Source: JBCBUE01 sp039818285
Lineage (GTDB): Bacteria; Planctomycetota; Phycisphaerae; Phycisphaerales; Phycisphaeraceae
NCBI GenBank assembly: GCA_039818285.1
Contig: JBCBUE010000096.1
Location: 1-8,910, forward strand
Length of the DNA stretch: 8,910 bases
Reading direction: 5' to 3'
A program made the translations under genes and the position numbers. The notes beneath the pieces are model-generated. The model ran no database searches and was not told the DNA's origin. It saw only the letters and a list, made by a program, of their open reading frames with translations. Every line of letters starts with the position of its first letter. Within the stretch, counting starts at the first letter, position 1. This document shows, piece after piece, positions 6,141 through 8,910 of this stretch.

Positions 6141-6539
6141 TTACTGAACGGTGCAGAGCAGCTCGCCGCCGACCTTCTCGGTGCGGGCCTTGCGGTCGGA
6201 CATCACGCCGCGTGGGGTGGTGAGGACGGCGATGCCCAGGCCGGCCATGGGGCGGGGCAGGTCCTTGACCTTGGTGTAGACGCGGCAGCCGGGCTTGGAC
6301 TCGCGCTTGATCGAGTGGATGAGCTTCTCGCCGCGGGGCCCGTACTTGAGGGTGACGCGGAGGATGCCCTGGCGGCCGTCGTCGATAACGTCGAAGCCGT
6401 TGATGTAGCCCTCGTCCTGCAGGGCGGCCGCGATGCCGCGGCAGACCTTGGAGTTCAGGCAATCGACGGTGTCCGCCTCGTTGCGATTGGCGTTGCGGAT
6501 CCGCGTGAGCATGTCGGCGATGGGGTCGCTGAGGGCCAT
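6141..6539 (-). CDS. rpsH: 30S ribosomal protein S8 (uS8)
   Basis: S8 binds the central domain of 16S rRNA early in assembly; in E. coli it also represses the spc operon by binding a site near the L5 start. The 132-residue product has the invariant start DPIADMLTRIRNAN (residues 5-18) and the C-terminal signature GIAVLTTPRGVMSDRKAR (102-119). The family commonly ends in an aromatic-Val-Trp motif, but here it ends CTVQ. The reading frame stays open upstream to 6707, overlapping S14, but the extra residues are Pro-rich and unlike S8, so the ATG at 6537-6539 is chosen: it puts the S8 motif at the N-terminus. There is no clear Shine-Dalgarno at this start. S14 is upstream and L6 downstream, the standard order. 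Confidence 0.97.
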   Translation of the reverse strand: MALSDPIADMLTRIRNANRNEADTVDCLNSKVCRGIAAALQDEGYINGFDVIDDGRQGILRVTLKYGPRGEKLIHSIKRESKPGCRVYTKVKDLPRPMAGLGIAVLTTPRGVMSDRKARTEKVGGELLCTVQ

Positions 6540-6612
6540 AGGCTTGTGGCTCGGTCGGGTGGGTTCGGGCTCGGGGTCGTTCGGGTCGGTGGGCGGTTGT
6601 TCGTTCGGTGGG
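6540..6612 (-). other. C-rich, repeat-like S14-S8 spacer
   Basis: This 73-base gap reads on the transcript as C/A/G-rich sequence with little T, built of degenerate copies of CCCGA/CCGAAC/CCGACC units. I see no inverted repeat, unlike several other gaps here, and no ribosome binding site. It may simply be low-structure sequence that leaves the S8 start accessible. Confidence 0.4.
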
Positions 6613-6882
6613 TTACCAGGAGGCCTTACGCATGCCGGGGACCTTGCCCTCGAGGGCGAGCTCGCGGAGCTTGATGCGGCTGAGCTTGAACTTGCGGTAG
6701 ACGCCACGGCTTCGGCCGGTGAGGGCGCAGAGCTCGCGGTAGCGCGTCGGGCTGGCGTTGCGCGGGAGCTTTTGCAGGCCGGCGTAGTCGCCGTCGGCCT
6801 TGAGCTGGCGGCGCTTCTCGGCGTACTTGTCGACGGTCTGCTTGACCTTCTGCATGCGGACGGTGGTGGACTTGCTGGACAT
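6613..6882 (-). CDS. rpsN: 30S ribosomal protein S14 (uS14), long zinc-free form
   Basis: S14 is a late-binding head protein of the small subunit. The 89-residue product is the long form without zinc fingers: the only cysteine is Cys52, so there is no Cys-x2-Cys pair. The conserved block RNASPTRYRELCALTGRSRG (41-60) and the ending KVPGMRKASW match E. coli S14, which is also zinc-independent. The N-terminal 35 residues are basic and helical. The ATG is preceded by GGATAA. It lies between L5 and S8 with a hairpin-containing 53-base gap on the L5 side. With the unusual L36 in the same cluster, both potential zinc proteins of this region lack the full ligand set. Confidence 0.97.
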   Translation of the reverse strand: MSSKSTTVRMQKVKQTVDKYAEKRRQLKADGDYAGLQKLPRNASPTRYRELCALTGRSRGVYRKFKLSRIKLRELALEGKVPGMRKASW

Positions 6883-6905
6883 GGGTGTTATCCGGGGGTC
6901 GGAGT

Positions 6906-6924
6906 CCGCGACCGGCGGTCGCGG
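6906..6924 (-). repeat. Perfect 8-bp hairpin between L5 and S14
   Basis: CCGCGACC and GGTCGCGG pair perfectly around a 3-base loop in the middle of the L5-S14 gap. On the transcript it is immediately preceded by ACAAAG, the same flank as the hairpin at 8885-8905. On the opposite strand it is followed by CTTTGTG, which is too short to be a convincing terminator. Confidence 0.5.
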
Positions 6925-6935
6925 CTTTGTGGGTG

Positions 6936-7559
6936 TTACTTGACGGCTTCCTTCTTGGTGCTGACGAAGGGCCAGCCGAGTTCGCTGAGGACGGCGTGGC
7001 TGAGCTCGTCGGAGGAGTTATGGAAGACGAGCTGGATGTTCATGCCGTGGGTGTACTGGGCCGAGGCCATGTCGATCTCGGGGAAGATGGCCTGCTCGGT
7101 GATGCCGAAGGCGTAGTTGCCGCGGCCGTCGAACTTCTTGTCAGCCAGGCCGCGGAAGTCCTTGATGCGGGGGATGGCGAGGCTGATGAGCCGGTCCAGG
7201 AGTTCCCACATGCGGTCGCCGCGGACGGTGACCATGGCCCCGACCTCGTAGCCGGCGCGGAGCTTGAAGTTGGAGACCGACTTCTTGGCCTTCTTCACGA
7301 CGGGCTGCTGACCGCTGATCATGGCGAGGTCCGAGACGACCTGTTCGCGGGCCTTGGGGTCGAGCTTGGTGCCCTGCAGCTCCTTGCCCATGCCGACGTT
7401 GATGATGATCTTCTCGAGCTTGGGCAGGGCGAGGCGGTTCTTGATGCCGAACTTCTCGCCGAGCTTGGGCGCGACCTCTTCGGTGAAGCGCTTCTTGAGG
7501 CGCGGCGGGGGCACGGGCAGGGCGTTCTCGGCCTCGGCGTTCTTGTCTTTCTTGGCCAT
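6936..7559 (-). CDS. rplE: 50S ribosomal protein L5 (uL5) with N-terminal extension
   Basis: L5 binds 5S rRNA in the central protuberance and contacts P-site tRNA and S13. The 207-residue product is longer than E. coli L5 (179). Family features: LPKLEKIIINVGMG (45-58), the ISGQQPVVKKAKKSVSNFKLR region (81-101), GAMVTVRGDRMWELLDRLI (107-125), IPRIKDFRGL (129-138) and FGITEQAIFPEI (151-162). The first 19 residues (MAKKDKNAEAENALPVPPP) precede where most L5 proteins begin and look disordered. The C-terminus runs about 8 residues past the usual GxPF end. The start is supported by AAAGG about 8 bases upstream of the ATG; the next in-frame Met (Met57) is inside the fold. L24 is 21 bases upstream. 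Confidence 0.98.
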   Translation of the reverse strand: MAKKDKNAEAENALPVPPPRLKKRFTEEVAPKLGEKFGIKNRLALPKLEKIIINVGMGKELQGTKLDPKAREQVVSDLAMISGQQPVVKKAKKSVSNFKLRAGYEVGAMVTVRGDRMWELLDRLISLAIPRIKDFRGLADKKFDGRGNYAFGITEQAIFPEIDMASAQYTHGMNIQLVFHNSSDELSHAVLSELGWPFVSTKKEAVK

Positions 7560-7580
7560 GGGATTGCCTTTGCGGGGGGG

Positions 7581-7919
7581 TTAGTTCTTGGCCTTCTTGA
7601 GTTCGGGGCCGAGCTGCTCGCCGGTGGTGGCGGCGAGCCGGACCTTGCTGCCGTCGTCCTTGGTGGCGAAGCGGACGCGGGTCGGCTTGCCGGCGTTGTC
7701 GACGGGCATGACGTTGGAGAGGTGGACAGGGAACTCGCGCTGGGTCTTGCCGCCTTGCTGGTTCTGCTGGGTCGGCTTGACGTGCTTGACGTGGACGTTG
7801 ATGCCCTCGATCACGCAGCGGTCCTCGTCGGGGAGGATGCGCAGCACCTTGCCGGTGCGGCCCTTGTCGGAGCCGGCGGTGACCATCACGGTGTCGCCTC
7901 GTCGGACGTGTCTTGCCAT
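7581..7919 (-). CDS. rplX: 50S ribosomal protein L24 (uL24)
   Basis: L24 starts large-subunit assembly by binding the 5' end of 23S rRNA and sits near the polypeptide exit. The 112-residue product has the KOW motif at about residues 6-33 (RRGDTVMVTAGSDKGRTGKV), then VIEGINVHVKHVKPTQQNQQGG (36-57) and the PVHLSNVMPVD strand region. Length is slightly above the family norm of about 104. The ATG lies one base after the L14 stop; its ribosome binding site is formed by the last codons of L14 (7924-7932), so the two genes are translationally coupled. L5 follows after 21 bases. Confidence 0.97.
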   Translation of the reverse strand: MARHVRRGDTVMVTAGSDKGRTGKVLRILPDEDRCVIEGINVHVKHVKPTQQNQQGGKTQREFPVHLSNVMPVDNAGKPTRVRFATKDDGSKVRLAATTGEQLGPELKKAKN

Positions 7920-7920
7920 C

Positions 7921-8307
7921 TCAGATCACCTCGCTGGCCAGGGAGACGATCTTCATGTACGACTGCTCGCGGAGTTCGCGGGCGACCGCGCCGAAGATGC
8001 GGGTTCCCTTGGGGTTGCCGTCGTCGTCGATGAGGACGACGGCGTTCTTGTCAAAGCGGACGTAGCTGCCGTCCTTGCGGCGGACGGGGTAGTTCGTGCG
8101 GACGACGACGGCCTTGACGATCTGGCCGTTCTTCATGTCGCTGCCGGGCAGGGACTTCTTGACCGAGCAGACGACGCGGTCGCCGACGCCGGCGGTGGGC
8201 CGGGTGGACTTGCCTCGGGCGGTCTTGGCGCCGAGGACGCGGATGACGTAAGCGACCTTGGCTCCGCTGTTGTCGGCGACGTCGACTCGGGACTCTTGTT
8301 GGATCAT
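7921..8307 (-). CDS. rplN: 50S ribosomal protein L14 (uL14)
   Basis: L14 lies at the subunit interface, forms bridges with 16S rRNA and is the binding site of the silencing factor RsfS. The 128-residue product starts MIQQESRVDVADNSGAK, the classic L14 N-terminus, followed by GVGDRVVCSVKKSLPGS (40-56), the signature region GQIVKAVVVRTNYPVRRKDG (61-80), DKNAVVLID (86-94) and GTRIFGAVARELR (101-113). The usual length is about 122, so there are a few extra C-terminal residues (LASEVI). A strong GAGGAG (8316-8321) lies 8 bases before the ATG. The codons for the last residues Glu-Val-Ile and flanking bases double as the L24 ribosome binding site. Confidence 0.98.
   Translation of the reverse strand: MIQQESRVDVADNSGAKVAYVIRVLGAKTARGKSTRPTAGVGDRVVCSVKKSLPGSDMKNGQIVKAVVVRTNYPVRRKDGSYVRFDKNAVVLIDDDGNPKGTRIFGAVARELREQSYMKIVSLASEVI
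7924..7932 (-). promoter_or_regulatory. Extended Shine-Dalgarno for L24 inside the end of L14
   Basis: The transcript reads GAGGTGATC, complementary over nine bases to the usual 3' end of bacterial 16S rRNA (GATCACCTC). It is formed by L14 codons Glu-Val-Ile just before the TGA stop. The L24 ATG begins after four further bases, made of the stop codon plus one base. Confidence 0.75.
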
Positions 8308-8315
8308 GGCGGGTG

Positions 8316-8321
8316 CTCCTC
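8316..8321 (-). promoter_or_regulatory. Shine-Dalgarno for L14
   Basis: The transcript has GAGGAG 8 bases before the L14 ATG. A 5-bp hairpin with CAAC loop (CGGCC/GGCCG, 8321-8334) abuts its 5' side and shares its first base, so it would not fully mask the site. Confidence 0.75.
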
Positions 8322-8355
8322 GGCCGTTGGGCCGGGGGTGGGGCGGTGCGCGGGG

Positions 8356-8649
8356 TCAGCCTTCCTGGCGGACGCCTTCTTCGACGATGCGGACGATGCG
8401 CCAGGTCTTGGTCTTGCTCAGCGGTCGGCAGCTGGCGATCTCGACCTTGTCGCCGGTGCGCGAGGCGTTGTCCTCGTCGTGGGCGTGGAACTTGGCCTGG
8501 CGGTGCAGAAACTTGCCGTACTTGGGGTGCTTCTGCTGATAGTCGACGGCGACGGTGCGGGTCTTGTTGGCCTTGTCGGAGACGACGGTGCCGATCTTGG
8601 TCGCGGTGAGCGTGCGCTTGGGCGCGTCGGTGGTGGCGGTGTCGGACAT
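8356..8649 (-). CDS. rpsQ: 30S ribosomal protein S17 (uS17)
   Basis: S17 is a primary 16S rRNA-binding protein with an OB-fold, in the lower body of the small subunit. The 97-residue product has the core GTVVSDKANKTRTVAV (20-35), KYGKFLHRQAKFHAHDE (43-59) and the family signature GDKVEIASCRPLSKTKTWRIVRIVE (66-90). The first 10 residues (MSDTATTDAP) are a small extension. The ATG overlaps the L29 stop by one base (TGATG), which implies coupled translation. It precedes L14 by 48 bases. Confidence 0.97.
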   Translation of the reverse strand: MSDTATTDAPKRTLTATKIGTVVSDKANKTRTVAVDYQQKHPKYGKFLHRQAKFHAHDEDNASRTGDKVEIASCRPLSKTKTWRIVRIVEEGVRQEG

Positions 8650-8861
8650 CAGGCGGTCTCCGTGGCGGTGGTTTCGAGCTTGCGGGAGCGCTTCTCGGTG
8701 AGCAGTCGGGCGATGTCGCGGCGGATGTTGCCGAACTCGCGGGGGTTGTCGATGCGCTCGGTGACCTGCAGGCTGCGCAGCTCGTAGTGCCGCTTGCGGA
8801 GCCGGCCGACCTCTTCGGTGATCTCGGCGTCGCTCATCTTGTGGACTTCAGCGGGTTTCAT
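8649..8861 (-). CDS. rpmC: 50S ribosomal protein L29 (uL29)
   Basis: L29 sits by the polypeptide exit tunnel next to L23 and contributes to the docking area for nascent-chain factors. The 70-residue product is a two-helix hairpin: helix one at about 4-38 (EVHKMSDAEITEEVGRLRKRHYELR) and helix two at about 44-63 (EFGNIRRDIARLLTEKRSRK), where IRRDIARLLT(E/V)xxER/KR is the family pattern. A short Thr/Ala-rich tail follows. The ATG at 8859-8861 lacks a strong ribosome binding site, but an in-frame upstream extension is not L29-like. It overlaps S17 by one base, and the L16-L29-S17 order is expected. Confidence 0.96.
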   Translation of the reverse strand: MKPAEVHKMSDAEITEEVGRLRKRHYELRSLQVTERIDNPREFGNIRRDIARLLTEKRSRKLETTATETA

Positions 8862-8910
8862 GATCGGGGTCCGGGGCGGGTAAGGCCGCCGAGGGCGTCG
8901 GCGGCTTTGT
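8862..8910 (-). other. Stretch upstream of L29: spacer or end of an upstream gene (expected L16)
   Basis: The 49 bases before L29 contain no stop in the transcript direction except a TGA at 8858-8860 that overlaps the L29 start codon (ATGA). In that frame the last 16 codons read KAADALGGLTRPGPRS. I do not recognise this as an L16 C-terminus, so it may be non-coding spacer with L16 ending beyond the window. The hairpin at 8885-8905 and its similarity to the L5-S14 gap favour spacer. Confidence 0.3.
8885..8905 (-). repeat. Perfect 8-bp hairpin upstream of L29
   Basis: GCCGCCGA and TCGGCGGC pair perfectly around a 5-base loop. The flank on the transcript side is ACAAA, the same as at 6906-6924. 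It ends 23 bases before the L29 ATG. On the opposite strand a short CTTTGT follows; this is too weak to call a terminator. Confidence 0.45.

Noticed and set aside
6540..6707. Longer S8 start overlapping S14
   Set aside because: The added residues are Ser/Pro-rich and unrelated to S8, whose conserved N-terminus begins at the ATG at 6539.
7588..8787. 399-codon open frame on the plus strand opposite L24, L14, S17 and L29
   Set aside because: It spans several clear ribosomal genes and their gaps, and the translation is Val/Ala/Asp-rich without recognisable motifs.
8881..8910. Plus-strand intrinsic terminator (hairpin followed by CTTTGT)
   Set aside because: Only three consecutive T residues follow, and there is no plus-strand gene in the window to terminate.

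Overview
The window is a stretch of the conserved bacterial ribosomal-protein super-operon (S10-spc-alpha), from a very GC-rich bacterium. Every convincing gene lies on the minus strand, so transcription runs from the right edge to the left edge. In transcription order the genes are: a short stretch upstream of L29 (possible L16 end), L29, S17, L14, L24, L5, S14, S8, L6, L18, S5, L15, secY, map, infA, rpmJ (L36), S13 and S11. S11 runs off the left edge without its C-terminus. No gene-free stretch exceeds about 121 bases, and I see no mobile elements, tRNAs, rRNAs or CRISPR arrays.

The right part (about 3811-8861) encodes ribosomal subunit proteins, with S17/L29 overlapping by one base and L14/L24 separated by one base. 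The middle (1384-3760) encodes the SecY translocon channel and methionine aminopeptidase, which act on nascent chains leaving the ribosome. The left part (1-1286) encodes initiation factor IF-1, L36, S13 and S11, which in E. coli span the end of spc and the start of the alpha operon. Two genes found in this neighbourhood in many bacteria are missing: rpmD (L30) between S5 and L15, and adk between secY and map.

The organism cannot be fixed from these proteins by eye. High GC, absence of L30 and adk, secY followed directly by map, and a YkgO-like L36 in the main operon would fit a planctomycete-like member of the PVC group, possibly Phycisphaerae. This is a low-confidence inference.

The genes are ordinary housekeeping genes. 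The less ordinary content is: (1) four perfect inverted repeats packed into 841-917 at the rpmJ-rpsM junction, where an alpha-operon leader would be expected; (2) an RGG-box plus Pro/Gln/Ala/Glu-rich C-terminal tail on S5, resembling the RGG segment at the other end of eukaryotic uS5; (3) zinc-ligand-poor forms of both L36 and S14; (4) a roughly 22-residue basic insertion in the Map catalytic domain; (5) a possible promoter between secY and map; (6) perfect hairpins in several other intergenic gaps, two with the same flank. I found no accessory or defence-type system.
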